This document shows, piece by piece, positions 17,108 to 25,484 of a stretch of 64,000 bases of DNA. Both the position numbers and the translations under genes were made by a program. Numbering within the stretch: position 1 is the stretch's first letter; every line of letters begins with the position of its first letter. The notes beneath the pieces were generated by a model that did no database searches, had not been told where the DNA came from, and saw only the letters and a list, made by a program, of their open reading frames with translations. The stretch covers positions 248,001 to 312,000 of the forward strand of contig QAYY01000013.1 of the NCBI GenBank assembly GCA_003054665.1, in the 5' to 3' direction. This DNA is from Opitutaceae bacterium EW11. Lineage in GTDB: Bacteria; Verrucomicrobiota; Verrucomicrobiia; Opitutales; Opitutaceae.

Positions 17108-17626
17108 ATGCATACGCCCAGCAGCGCTCAGCGGCAGGATGAAGTGTTCGACGTGGTGGACGAACAGGACCGGGTGGTTGGTCGCTCCACGCGCGGCGAG
17201 GTCCACGCCCGCCGGCTGCTCCACCGCGCGACGCACGTCCTGGTTTTTAACTCCCGCGGCCAGGTTTTCCTCCAGAAACGCTCGATGGCGAAAGACAGCG
17301 CTCCCGGGTGTTGGGACTCCTCCTGCTCGGGGCATCTCGACTCCGGCGAGGACTACCTGACTGCCGCAGTCCGCGAGCTGAAGGAAGAGATCGGCGTCGG
17401 CGCCAAGCCCGATCAACTCGTCTTTCGCGCCAAGCTGGTGCCCAGCCCCGACACAGGCTGGGAGTTCGTCTCGGTGTATCACCTCCGCTACGACGGGCCC
17501 GTGGTGACAAATCCGGCGGAAATCGAGCGTGGCGAATGGTTCGATCCCGCGGCGGTGACCAAAGCGATCGCCGAGCGGCCCGAGACGTTTACCCGCCCGC
17601 TCCGGATGCACTGGGGCCGGTTCTGA
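17108..17626 (+). CDS. NUDIX hydrolase (isopentenyl-diphosphate isomerase-like subgroup)
   Basis: A 172-residue NUDIX protein with the complete Nudix box G-x5-E-x7-RE-x2-EE-x-G from GHLDSGEDY to ELKEEIGV. The N-terminal part (DEVFDVVDEQDRVVGRSTR, then LHRATHVLVFNSRGQVFLQK) resembles the YfcD and IPP-isomerase-like group. The substrate is probably a nucleoside-diphosphate derivative, but this is not decidable here. It stands alone on the plus strand between minus-strand genes. Confidence 0.86.
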   Translation: MHTPSSAQRQDEVFDVVDEQDRVVGRSTRGEVHARRLLHRATHVLVFNSRGQVFLQKRSMAKDSAPGCWDSSCSGHLDSGEDYLTAAVRELKEEIGVGAKPDQLVFRAKLVPSPDTGWEFVSVYHLRYDGPVVTNPAEIERGEWFDPAAVTKAIAERPETFTRPLRMHWGRF

Positions 17627-17684
17627 TTCTGCGCCCGTGGCGCGTGGCGTCCGGCGCCCGACTCAACTGGGTCCCGTGCGACTC

Positions 17685-17933
17685 CTAACCCGCCTGCTCG
17701 CGCAGGTGTTTGATTTCGGCGAACTGCTTCGGCGAGATGAGACGGCGGGGGACGCGGCGTTCGGCCTCGCCGATGAGGCGGTCCCAGTCCTCCTGCGTCG
17801 GAGCATGTGGTTCCCAGGAGCTGTGGTGACCCTGTTTGCGCGTCCACTCGACGTTGCCGCCGTGGATGCTGACGTTGACCTGGAACTTGCCGGTCTCGGG
17901 ACTTTTGTCCCACCAGCCGAATTCGATGCTCAT
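17685..17933 (-). CDS. Small conserved-looking hypothetical protein
   Basis: An 82-residue protein starting MSIEFGWWDKSPETGKFQV and rich in Trp, Lys and Glu. I recognise no family. Its ATG overlaps the stop of the phosphoesterase gene by 4 bases (ATGA), a typical sign of translational coupling, and this is the main reason to call it real. A much longer open frame extends upstream, but it is a shadow of the phosphoesterase. Confidence 0.7.
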   Translation of the reverse strand: MSIEFGWWDKSPETGKFQVNVSIHGGNVEWTRKQGHHSSWEPHAPTQEDWDRLIGEAERRVPRRLISPKQFAEIKHLREQAG

Positions 17934-18775
17934 GCGCGTGCCGTTATCGCGGAAACCGCGGGCGCAGCCAGTCGAAAGTCTGCGACCGTGGCGCCGACGC
18001 GGAATTCGTCGTTTTTCCGAACGATGCGCCGAACCGTGACGCGGTCGTCGCTCACGTCGACGAGCTGGCCTCCCGTCGGCGGACAAAAAGACCCGGTGTT
18101 GACCACCACCCGGCCGTGCGAGCGATGCCAGACTCCGTGCCGGTGAGTATGGCCCGTCACGATCACCTGGGCGAGGGGACGTTGCGCCATGGAAAACTCG
18201 AGGGCGATGTCGGGGAGTTCGCGCCAGACGCGGAGCATTTCGGCGACGCCGCGCAGATTCGACAGCACGGAGGCGATCCGGCGAAAGCGAGCCAGCTGGC
18301 CGCGGCGATTGGGATCCTGTTCCGAGGGCAGCTTCTGGCAGGCTTCCCGGAAAATCTGGAAACGCTGTTCGATCAGGCGGAATTGTTCGGGCGTGAGGTG
18401 GGCCGCCTGCGCCCGAACTCGCCGCCGAATCTCCGGCGCCTTCCTGCTCCAGGGCGCGACATCGTCGAAAAACACGTCGCCGTGGGTGATCCACATCCGG
18501 CCCTCGGCGAGCTGCACCTCGTGGATCTCGGAAATGTCGGGATCGTGGTTTCCCGTGATCCAGGTGCTCGAAGGAACGCGTTCGCCAAAAAACGCCTGCA
18601 GCTCTTCGACCCGCTCCGCGGCCCGGTGGGTGAGCTGGGTATCGATCGCATCGCCGTTGACGATCACGCGATCCGGGCCGTCGAGGAGAGGCGCGATCGA
18701 CCGCAGCTCGTGGACCCAACTGCCGCAATCGGCGTAGTGGATGTCGGAAAGGATGCGGATGACCGGCGTGCTCAC
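17930..18775 (-). CDS. Metallophosphoesterase
   Basis: A calcineurin-like phosphoesterase of about 281 residues. The metal-binding motifs appear in order: LSDIHYAD (D-x-H), VNGDAID (GD), ITGNHD (GNHD), THGD and TGHTHRHG (GHxH). The substrate is unknown; members act on nucleotides, UDP-diacylglucosamine and others. The start is uncertain. A GTG at 18775 precedes the first conserved strand by seven codons. Earlier in-frame starts (ATG at 18889, GTG at 18907) would overlap the divergent yhcH-like gene. It is followed by the overlapping 82-residue gene. Confidence 0.85.
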   Translation of the reverse strand: MSTPVIRILSDIHYADCGSWVHELRSIAPLLDGPDRVIVNGDAIDTQLTHRAAERVEELQAFFGERVPSSTWITGNHDPDISEIHEVQLAEGRMWITHGDVFFDDVAPWSRKAPEIRRRVRAQAAHLTPEQFRLIEQRFQIFREACQKLPSEQDPNRRGQLARFRRIASVLSNLRGVAEMLRVWRELPDIALEFSMAQRPLAQVIVTGHTHRHGVWHRSHGRVVVNTGSFCPPTGGQLVDVSDDRVTVRRIVRKNDEFRVGATVADFRLAAPAVSAITARA

Positions 18776-18881
18776 GGGCCTACGGAAGCGGAGCAATCGC
18801 GATCCGCAAGGGCCGATTTCACGGCGAGTTGGCTCCGGAATCGACCCTTGCCAGGCCTGTCGCAGCCGATTGATTCGCTCC

Positions 18882-19379
18882 ATGGCCATCTTCGGATCCC
18901 TCGCCACCGTCCGAGCGCAATTGGGGAACCGTCCTGAGTTTCAGGCGGCTTTCAAGTACCTGGAGGATTGTTTCCATCCGGGCAGCCCCGCGAATCAGCG
19001 CCTCCAGAAGCTGGAGGAGGGAAAATCCGACCGCACGGAGCTCGCCGAGGGCGCGTTCGGGTTGGAGCAAGTTTACCGGACCAAGCCGCGCAGCGAGGGC
19101 TTTTTCGAGTCCCACAAGGCCTACATCGACGTGCAGGTCATCGTTTCCGGCGAAGAATTCATCGAAGTGGCCGACGTCGCGTCGCTGAGCCTGAAAGAGG
19201 ACAAGACGCCGTTGAAGGACGTGTTGATTTATCACGTGTTGTCCAGCACGTCGGCCCTGCGCCTGCGCACGGGCGACGCCGCGGTGCTGTATCCGGTGGA
19301 CGGGCACATGCCTTCGATCGCGACCGGCGCGCCTTCGCTGGTCCGCAAGATCGTGGTCAAGATCCCGGTCCCGCAATGA
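18882..19379 (+). CDS. YhcH/YjgK/YiaL family protein
   Basis: A 165-residue cupin-like protein of the family that includes EbgC. Diagnostic stretches are HKAYIDVQVIVSGEE, LYPVDGHMPSI and VRKIVVKIP, with metal-binding histidines in HKAYID and DGHMP. Family members are linked to sugar and sialic-acid metabolism, though their activity is poorly defined. The ATG at 18882 starts the conserved MAIFGSLATV segment. It is divergent from the phosphoesterase and upstream of rlmJ. Confidence 0.88.
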   Translation: MAIFGSLATVRAQLGNRPEFQAAFKYLEDCFHPGSPANQRLQKLEEGKSDRTELAEGAFGLEQVYRTKPRSEGFFESHKAYIDVQVIVSGEEFIEVADVASLSLKEDKTPLKDVLIYHVLSSTSALRLRTGDAAVLYPVDGHMPSIATGAPSLVRKIVVKIPVPQ

Positions 19380-19436
19380 CACCGGTGCCGGGCCGGCGGG
19401 ACCGTTGAGCGGTCCGGCGGACGGCAAACCTGCGCG

Positions 19437-20306
19437 ATGAACTACCGCCATCAGTTTCACGCCGGCAATTTCGCCGACGTCTGGAAACACTGCCTGCTGA
19501 TTCCGCTTATCCGCGGAATGCAGCGAAAGGACAAAGGGTTCCTCTTCCTCGACACGCACGCCGGCCGGGGGGCGTACGATCTCTCGGCGGCCGCGCGCGG
19601 CGACTCGCTGGAGCGCACTCCTGAGCATCCGGACGGCTTCGGGCGTTTGAGTGCGGCGCCGAACCTCCCCGGGCTCGTATCGGAGTACGTTTCGCTGGTG
19701 AAGGAATTCAATTGGGCCCGCGGCGGCGCAGGCACGGAGGTGCGGTATTACCCGGGCTCGCCGTGGATCACGCAGAAGTTGTTGCGCGATCAGGACCGGC
19801 TGGCGCTTTGTGAGCTGCATCCGGAAGAAAACAGCGCGTTGAAGGCGGAGTTCGCACAGGAACGCGGCGTGTCGGTGCAGACGCTCGACGGCTACACCGC
19901 CATCCGCGCGATGCTTCCTCCGTTGGAAAAACGCGCGATGGTGCTGATCGATCCGTCGTTTGAGGAGAAGGATGAGTTCGATCGGATCGTCTCGGCGGTC
20001 ACGGAAGCCCTCCGCCGCATGCCGGCGGTGACGATCGCGGTGTGGTATCCGCTGACGCAGCGAGCCGGAGTGGACCGGTTTTTCGATCAGCTTCTCCTGA
20101 CCAATCCGCCGCCGTGCTTCACGGCCGAGCTGATGGTGGCGGGCGAAGATTCCTCGCTGAAGATGAAGGGGTGCGGACTGCTCGTGTTGAATCCGCCCTG
20201 GCAGATCGAGCGCGAGTTCGCCCCTGCGGTGGAGGCGCTTCCGGGCTTGTTGGCGCAGGGGACAGGCGGAGGCGGCAGGCTGGTCTGGCTTGTCCGGGAA
20301 AAGTAG
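19437..20306 (+). CDS. rlmJ: 23S rRNA (adenine2030-N6)-methyltransferase
   Basis: A 289-residue RlmJ-family methyltransferase. It opens with the family signature MNYRHQFHAGNFADVWKH, the SAM-binding motif lies in FLDTHAGRGAYDL, and the catalytic (N/D)PP(Y/F/W) motif is NPPW in LLVLNPPWQIE near the C-terminus. RlmJ methylates A2030 of 23S rRNA. The length is close to normal. It lies 57 bases after the yhcH-like gene on the same strand and is convergent with the ABC permease gene. Confidence 0.94.
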   Translation: MNYRHQFHAGNFADVWKHCLLIPLIRGMQRKDKGFLFLDTHAGRGAYDLSAAARGDSLERTPEHPDGFGRLSAAPNLPGLVSEYVSLVKEFNWARGGAGTEVRYYPGSPWITQKLLRDQDRLALCELHPEENSALKAEFAQERGVSVQTLDGYTAIRAMLPPLEKRAMVLIDPSFEEKDEFDRIVSAVTEALRRMPAVTIAVWYPLTQRAGVDRFFDQLLLTNPPPCFTAELMVAGEDSSLKMKGCGLLVLNPPWQIEREFAPAVEALPGLLAQGTGGGGRLVWLVREK

Positions 20307-20325
20307 AGGATCCGGCGCGATCCCC

Positions 20326-21114
20326 TCAGCGTTCCCGAGTCGCGAACGACTCGTGCCAGCGCCGGAGAGCGGCCCAGGCGAGCAGGTGCACGAGCCCGGC
20401 GAGGGCAAAGCCGAGCAAACAGCAGATTCCCGCGGTGGCAAACAGGGCTGCGGTATCCAGATTCGCACTATAGATCACCGTCATGAACCCCAGTCCGCCG
20501 ACCCCACCGGCGGAGTTGCCGGCGAAAAAGTCGCCGACCACCGCCCCGATCGGCGCGAGGATCGCAGAGATGCGAAGTCCGGTGAAAAAATAGGGCAGCG
20601 CGGCGGGCAGCCTGAGGAACGCCATCTCCTGCCAGCGCGTGGCTCGGCACATCCGGAAGAGGTCCACGAGGTTCCGGTCGGTCGAGATCAGCCCCTGCGT
20701 CGTATTCACGACCAAGGGGAAGAAACTGATCAGGAAGGTGATGATCGCCACGCTCGTCAGGCCCGGACCGATCCAGATCAGGAGGATGGGCGCGACAACG
20801 ATGATGGGCGTCATCTGCAGCGCCATCAGGTAGGGGAAGAGGCTCGCGCGAAGCCCTGCGGAGGCCGCGAGCAGGACGGCCAAACCCACGCTGACGACCA
20901 CGGACCCGGCGAATCCGAGCACGGCGCCGCGGGCGGTGCTGAGCGTAGCCGGGATCAGTTCGCCGCGATGCTGGTAGGCGGCGATCGCCACCTCGTGCGG
21001 CTTGGGCAACATGAACTTCTGGCTGGGGGCGTGCACGTCGATCTGCCAGCGGACCGCGTAGGCGAGCGCCAGGACGACGAAGCCGGTGAGGAGGGGCAGC
21101 CAGAGTCGCTTCAT
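20326..21114 (-). CDS. ABC transporter permease, nitrate/sulfonate/taurine type
   Basis: A 262-residue inner-membrane permease of the SsuC/TauC/ThiX-like group with about six membrane segments. The coupling-helix region (LVDLFRMCRATRWQEMAFLRLPAALPYFFTGLRI) is readable. The ATG at 21114 begins the first membrane segment; longer frames are shadows. It overlaps the ATPase gene by 4 bases (ATGA). No substrate-binding protein is encoded next to it, so the substrate (for example a sulfonate, pyrimidine precursor or nitrate) cannot be inferred. Confidence 0.88.
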   Translation of the reverse strand: MKRLWLPLLTGFVVLALAYAVRWQIDVHAPSQKFMLPKPHEVAIAAYQHRGELIPATLSTARGAVLGFAGSVVVSVGLAVLLAASAGLRASLFPYLMALQMTPIIVVAPILLIWIGPGLTSVAIITFLISFFPLVVNTTQGLISTDRNLVDLFRMCRATRWQEMAFLRLPAALPYFFTGLRISAILAPIGAVVGDFFAGNSAGGVGGLGFMTVIYSANLDTAALFATAGICCLLGFALAGLVHLLAWAALRRWHESFATRER

Positions 21115-21890
21115 GGGGCCGATGTTGCCGTGGGATCCACGGAGCGCAGAGCGCGGGACACGCGGACGACCAGGTGGTGAAAATCGTCGGACTGCCGCGT
21201 GTCCGCGGTTCTCGGATACGCGAAAGGAACCTCGACGATCGAATGGATGCGGCCCGGACCCGCCGCAAGTACGACGATCCGGTTGGAAAGGAAAACGGCC
21301 TCGGCGACGGAGTGGGTCACGAAAAACGCCGTCCAAGCCTGCTGCTGGCGGATCGAGAGCAGTTCTTCGTTGAGGTGGTCGCGGGTCATCTCGTCGAGCG
21401 CGCCGAACGGCTCGTCGAGAAGGAGGATCTCCGGCTGGAGCGCAAGGGCCCGCGCGACCGAGACGCGCATCTTTTGCCCTCCGGAAAGCTGCTGCGGATA
21501 TGCCTTGGATTTCTCCGCCAACCGGACTTGCGCCAGCGCGCGTTCGCGACGTCGGGCACGCTCCTCGGAGCCGAAACCCCGCAGAATGAGCGGCACCTCG
21601 ACGTTTTTCGCGACCGTGAGCCATGGCAGCAGGGTGGGCTCCTGGAAAACGAACCCGAGTTCGGGAGCGGCAGAGCCGGGAGGCTGTTCCGAGATGGAAA
21701 GTTTTCCGGACGAAACCGGCGTCAGACCCGCGATCAACCGGAGCATCGTGGATTTCCCGCAGCCGCTAGGTCCGATGAGGCTGACGAATTCCCCCGCGGC
21801 GACGGTGAGATCGATGCCTTGGAGCACGGCCGGACCGGATCCGAACCGCTTTTCCACGGAGGCAAACTGGACGAGGGGAGTCGAAGGCAC
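21111..21890 (-). CDS. ABC transporter ATP-binding protein, nitrate/sulfonate/taurine type
   Basis: A 259-residue ATPase with Walker A GPSGCGKST, Q-loop VFQEPTLLPW, signature LSGGQKMRVSVARAL, Walker B ILLLDEPFGALD and switch histidine in FVTHSVAEA. The QEPTLLPW segment places it with the SsuB/TauB/NrtD importers. It pairs with the overlapping permease gene. It follows the TPR gene after 21 bases, so the three genes probably form one minus-strand operon. Confidence 0.92.
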   Translation of the reverse strand: MPSTPLVQFASVEKRFGSGPAVLQGIDLTVAAGEFVSLIGPSGCGKSTMLRLIAGLTPVSSGKLSISEQPPGSAAPELGFVFQEPTLLPWLTVAKNVEVPLILRGFGSEERARRRERALAQVRLAEKSKAYPQQLSGGQKMRVSVARALALQPEILLLDEPFGALDEMTRDHLNEELLSIRQQQAWTAFFVTHSVAEAVFLSNRIVVLAAGPGRIHSIVEVPFAYPRTADTRQSDDFHHLVVRVSRALRSVDPTATSAP

Positions 21891-21911
21891 GGAAGCTGGA
21901 GAGTGGCGGAA

Positions 21912-22790
21912 TCAGCCGGCGTTGGGTTTCACCGCAGCCAAAGCATCGATGCCTGCCTGGGCCTGCGGGTTACCGGGTTCTTCCGCGAGCGCATCCTGAA
22001 AATGCCTGCGCGCCTCAGCCGGCTGGCTTTTCAGCAGGTAAAGACGTCCAAGTTCCACCTGGACCCGCGCGTGGCTGGGCCCGTCCGGCGGCGTCGGAAG
22101 TTCCAGGCACCTCGAAAGCGCGGCGACGCCCTCGTCGAGGTGGGCGCGCGCGCGGACGGCCACGCGGCCCTTCGAAAAAAGCAGACGGTAGTCGTCCGGA
22201 TGTTTGCGGAGCGCTTCGGCGCAGACCGAGAACGCCGTGTCGAAGTCCTTCTGCTGTTCGTGCAGCAGGACGAGTTGAAAAGCTCCGGCGAGTGGGTTGA
22301 GGGCGCAGAGCTCGTTGGCCTGCTGAAAAGCCTTCTCGATGCCCCCGCCGGCGATGGCCGGTGCTTTGCGGAGGAACGCGATCCGTGCGGCCCGGGCGTT
22401 CTCGTTCTTCGGATCAAGCGCCACGGCGCGTTCCAACGTTTCCCGTGCGCGGGACGCGGCCTCGAGCGAGGAACGCGCATTGGCGACATCGCCGTACGCG
22501 TTTCCCAGTTCGGCGAGGTAGTCGGCGTTGGCTGGCGCAAGGCGTGAGGCTTCTTCGAGCCATCGGACGGCTTCGTCGGGTCGTTTGGTTTGCAGACAGG
22601 CCTGCCCCAGGCGGAACAGCACTTCGGCGTTTTCCGGTTCCTTTTGACGAAGCGCCTCGAGGCTCGTGCGGGCGGCTTCGTAGTTTTTCTGTTCGTACAG
22701 CTTCAGCGCGGCCTGCAGCTCCGGGCCGGCGGATGCGCCTGCAATCGCGGCGAGCGACGCGAAGATCGGGACAAAATGCAGGAGCCTCAT
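21912..22790 (-). CDS. Exported TPR-repeat protein
   Basis: A 292-residue protein with an N-terminal signal peptide (cleavage probably near ASAG, residues 19-22) and about six tetratricopeptide repeats, readable in spans such as AEVLFRLGQACLQTKRPDEA and VELGRLYLLKSQPAEARRHF. TPR proteins are scaffolds for protein-protein contacts; location in the periplasm is predicted. It heads a likely operon with the ABC ATPase and permease, and could stand in for or assist a missing binding protein, but that is speculation. Confidence 0.85.
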   Translation of the reverse strand: MRLLHFVPIFASLAAIAGASAGPELQAALKLYEQKNYEAARTSLEALRQKEPENAEVLFRLGQACLQTKRPDEAVRWLEEASRLAPANADYLAELGNAYGDVANARSSLEAASRARETLERAVALDPKNENARAARIAFLRKAPAIAGGGIEKAFQQANELCALNPLAGAFQLVLLHEQQKDFDTAFSVCAEALRKHPDDYRLLFSKGRVAVRARAHLDEGVAALSRCLELPTPPDGPSHARVQVELGRLYLLKSQPAEARRHFQDALAEEPGNPQAQAGIDALAAVKPNAG

Positions 22791-22867
22791 GACTGCGCCA
22801 AGTTGGGAGATTGTCGCCGGTTGTCCAGCGGTGGACGGCTGAGGATCCCGGGCGATCGCGGACGACG

Positions 22868-22896
22868 CAAAAAAAGCCCGGGCCGAAGCCCGGGCT
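22868..22896 (-). terminator. Rho-independent terminator after the ABC ATPase gene
   Basis: A 9-bp perfect stem (AGCCCGGGC) with a TTCG loop, followed on the minus strand by seven T residues. It lies about 35 bases past the stop of the gene at 22931 and ends the long minus-strand envelope block. Confidence 0.92.
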
Positions 22897-22930
22897 GCAC
22901 CAGAACCTGAACCTGAAACAAAGGGGAAAA

Positions 22931-23629
22931 TCAGGCCTCGACCTGTTCCTCGACGACGCGACCGTCGAACACGTGGACCGTGCGGTCGGCGTTGCGCGCG
23001 AAGCGCGGGTCGTGCGTCACCATCACGATCGTGGCGCCGCCGGCATGGAGCTCGCGGAGGAGCTGCATCACGGACTCGCCGTTCTTGGAATCGAGGTTAC
23101 CCGTCGGCTCGTCCGCCAGGAGCACCGCCGGATTGCCGGCAAGGGCACGGGCGACGGCGACGCGCTGCTGCTGACCGCCGGACAGCTGGGAAGGCAGGTG
23201 CTTCGAGCGATGGGCCATGCCCACCTTCTCGAGCGCTTCCGCGACACGCTGCTTGCGCTCGGTCGCGCCCATCCCGCGGTAGGTGAGCGGGAGTTCGACG
23301 TTCTCGTAAACCGTGAGGTCGCCGATGAGATTGAACGACTGGAAAATGAACCCGATCTCGCGATTGCGGATACGTGCCCGCTCGGGAAGCGAGAGGCCCT
23401 GGACGGGGCGGCCGTTCAGCAGGTAGGTGCCGTCGGACGGCGTGTCGAGCAGGCCGAGAATGGAGAGAAGCGTGGATTTTCCGCAGCCGGACGGGCCGGC
23501 GATGGAGACGTATTCACCTTTTGCGATCTCGAGATGAACGCCGGATAGGGCGTGGGTCTCGACTTCATCCGTCAGGAAAACCTTCGTGACGCCTTCGAGT
23601 TTGATTAGAGCATCCGTGGACAAGGTCAT
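22931..23629 (-). CDS. ABC transporter ATP-binding protein, MacB/LolD-like
   Basis: A 232-residue ATPase of the MacB/LolD/FtsE group: Walker A GPSGCGKST, GFIFQSFNLIGDLTVYENVELPL around the Q-loop, signature LSGGQQQRVAVARAL, Walker B VLLADEPTGNLD and H-loop MVTHDPRFA. Such ATPases drive FtsX-like permeases in efflux or lipoprotein release. No permease gene follows; a terminator does. The adaptor gene lies upstream on the same strand, 265 bases away. It may therefore energise a permease encoded elsewhere, possibly the one at 29012. Confidence 0.92.
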   Translation of the reverse strand: MTLSTDALIKLEGVTKVFLTDEVETHALSGVHLEIAKGEYVSIAGPSGCGKSTLLSILGLLDTPSDGTYLLNGRPVQGLSLPERARIRNREIGFIFQSFNLIGDLTVYENVELPLTYRGMGATERKQRVAEALEKVGMAHRSKHLPSQLSGGQQQRVAVARALAGNPAVLLADEPTGNLDSKNGESVMQLLRELHAGGATIVMVTHDPRFARNADRTVHVFDGRVVEEQVEA

Positions 23630-23664
23630 GGCGAGTATGTGTGTGTTGCTGCAGCTTGAATGAC

Positions 23665-23736
23665 TTAGTGCGGCGTCTCGCTATCGTACGCGACGACCAA
23701 GGTGAACAGAGCGATGACGATTACTGCGATGAACAT
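23665..23736 (-). CDS. Possible 23-residue membrane peptide
   Basis: A short frame between the adaptor and ATPase genes. It encodes one hydrophobic segment (MFIAVIVIALFTLVVAY) and a polar tail (DSETPH). It fills the only notable gap in this operon, where an integral permease would be expected. There is no good Shine-Dalgarno sequence, so this could be chance. Confidence 0.35.
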   Translation of the reverse strand: MFIAVIVIALFTLVVAYDSETPH

Positions 23737-23894
23737 GGTGTAGGTGGGGGTAGTGCATCGGAGTAACTAAACTTGCGGTCGGGTTTGCTGAATCGAAGAC
23801 GCTGTCAGAGACGGCGGCGGAATGGCAACTGCGGTTCATAGGGGAGGCAGGACAGTGATATGTGTTTTTGTCGGAGAAAGTGTCTGGCCGGGCG

Positions 23895-25151
23895 TCAATT
23901 GAGTTTCACCCGGTCGCTGGAGTCCCACTGCGACATGTCGGAGAGGATCACCCGGTCGCCGGGGATCAGTCCGTTCACGATTTCGATGGTATTTACTGAA
24001 CTCCGACCGAGATGCACTTGAGTGCGGCTCGCATACACCCCGTCGGAGTCCAGTTTGAAGATGGTGACGGCGCTGCGCTCCTGGCCGAAGGCCGGGCGTT
24101 CGACGAAGACCACATCGTCGAGCCGTTCGAGTTCGATGGTGCCGTCGATCGAGAGATCGGGCCGGGCGCCGCGCGGAAGATCGGAGGTGAGCGAGACGTC
24201 GACGAGGACGGTGCCGTTTTGCACCGCGGGGTCGATACGGGCGACCTTGCCGTTGATCAGACCGTTGCGGGTATCGATGTTCGCGAGCTGGCCGATCTGA
24301 ATATCCTTGGCTTGAGTCTCGGGAATGCGGACCTCGGCCTTCAGATGGGCCGGGTCGGCGACGCGGGCGAGATTGGTGCCGGGCTGGACCTGCTGGCCCA
24401 CATCGACGGGAAGCACCTGGAGCACGCCCTCGAAGCCGGCCCGCACGTGCAGCGCGTTCAGTTCTTCGCGGCGGAGCCGCGCCTGGGCGCGAAGCCGGTC
24501 CACTTCGGCTTCCTTCACGGCGAGCTGCGGCGGGATGGAGTCTTTTGCGAAGTCGTACCGTTTCTGCTCGATGGCGTTGCGGGTGGCGGACTCCTCGGCG
24601 GTGACTTTCGAAAGGCGTAGTTCAAGCGGCGATACGAGACCATCCTTGAACAGATCCTCGTTCACTTCGGCTCGGAGCTTGGCTTGTTCGTACTCCGACT
24701 TGGCGCGGGCGGCGGCGGACTCCGCCTCGAGCACGCCGCGTTCGAGCTGAACCTTCAGGTTCACCAACTCGGCTTCGGCGGCCTTGAGCTGGGAATCGGC
24801 GTTGGCCGAAGCCTGCTCGACGTCGGGATTGCTGAGCTCGACGATCACGCTGTCGGCGGTGACCTGCGCTCCGGGACGGATGATGATCCGCTCCACGCGG
24901 CCCGAGGTGCGGGCGGCGATCCACCGAATGTCCTCGGGGACAAGGGTGCCGAGTCCGCGGACTTGGCGAACCATGGGGCCTCGCTTCACGGTGCCCAGCC
25001 ACACGAGATTTCGATCCACGGTGGGGGCAGCGGGCTTCAGGCGGCTCAGTGCAAAGGTGATGGTCGCAAGCGAGATCACCGTGACGGCACCAATGATGAT
25101 GCGTTTCCGGCGTTTCTGCTGCTGAACTTGTTGTGGACGGGCGATGTCCAT
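23895..25151 (-). CDS. Periplasmic adaptor (membrane fusion protein, HlyD/MacA family)
   Basis: A 418-residue adaptor with one N-terminal membrane helix (IIIGAVTVISLATITFAL). A split biotinyl-lipoyl domain (VERIIIRPGAQVTADSVIVEL and LHVRAGFEGVLQVLPVDVGQ) brackets a coiled coil of about 100 residues, and beta-barrel and membrane-proximal parts follow. It would link an inner-membrane transporter to the outer membrane. The ATG at 25151 precedes the basic stretch before the membrane helix. The sigma-54 promoter at 25168-25183 would place the transcript start only about six bases before this ATG, so translation is nearly leaderless or the start is imprecise. Confidence 0.9.
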   Translation of the reverse strand: MDIARPQQVQQQKRRKRIIIGAVTVISLATITFALSRLKPAAPTVDRNLVWLGTVKRGPMVRQVRGLGTLVPEDIRWIAARTSGRVERIIIRPGAQVTADSVIVELSNPDVEQASANADSQLKAAEAELVNLKVQLERGVLEAESAAARAKSEYEQAKLRAEVNEDLFKDGLVSPLELRLSKVTAEESATRNAIEQKRYDFAKDSIPPQLAVKEAEVDRLRAQARLRREELNALHVRAGFEGVLQVLPVDVGQQVQPGTNLARVADPAHLKAEVRIPETQAKDIQIGQLANIDTRNGLINGKVARIDPAVQNGTVLVDVSLTSDLPRGARPDLSIDGTIELERLDDVVFVERPAFGQERSAVTIFKLDSDGVYASRTQVHLGRSSVNTIEIVNGLIPGDRVILSDMSQWDSSDRVKLN

Positions 25152-25167
25152 AGGTTGCGACCGTATT

Positions 25168-25183
25168 TGCAGGCGTCGTGCCA
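25168..25183 (-). promoter_or_regulatory. Sigma-54 (-24/-12) promoter for the adaptor operon
   Basis: On the minus strand the sequence TGGCACGACGCCTGCA fits the consensus TGGCACG-N4-TTGCA with exact spacing and one mismatch. An NtrC-type activator is encoded 1.9 kb upstream on the same strand, and a candidate activator site lies 98 bp upstream of the -24 element. Confidence 0.78.
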
Positions 25184-25280
25184 AGGTGATACGAGTGGAA
25201 GAACCCCCGAGGTCGGAGATAGTTACAGATTTCTTCGATTTTCTGCATCTCACGCAGTCCGCCGGGCTTGGGATAGGGCC

Positions 25281-25296
25281 GTCCCACGAGTGGGAC
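25281..25296. promoter_or_regulatory. Candidate enhancer site for the sigma-54 activator
   Basis: GTCCCACGAGTGGGAC has 6-bp inverted arms and a 4-base spacer. It matches 13 of 16 positions of the site at 28935-28950, and both lie about 100 bp upstream of a sigma-54 promoter. Confidence 0.65.
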
Positions 25297-25484
25297 AGAA
25301 AGAAGGCCGAGCGACGAAAGCGAAGGCCGGATGCGGTGAGAGCGGCACCGTTGCCGAGAACGGTCTTCGTGGGTGCCGTGCCGTCCGACCGCCGTGAAAT
25401 GGGATGAGATCCGGAGGACTGTGGCTCCCAGCGGGCGCCCGCAAGTCGAAGAGGAAGCTGCGCTCGCGAGCTTGTTGCGGAGCT

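Larger units (their letters stand above)
25152..25484. other. Control region before the adaptor gene
   Basis: Between the kinase stop and the adaptor start there is no gene. It holds a sigma-54-type promoter (25168-25183), an inverted repeat suitable as an activator site (25281-25296) and an imperfect hairpin at 25344-25377 (arms GGCACC and GGTGCC) that may end kinase transcription. Confidence 0.6.

Noticed and set aside
17685-18728. 347-residue reading of the minus strand overlapping the phosphoesterase
   Set aside because: Only its last 82 residues look real; the upstream part is a shadow of the phosphoesterase, which has all catalytic motifs in another frame.
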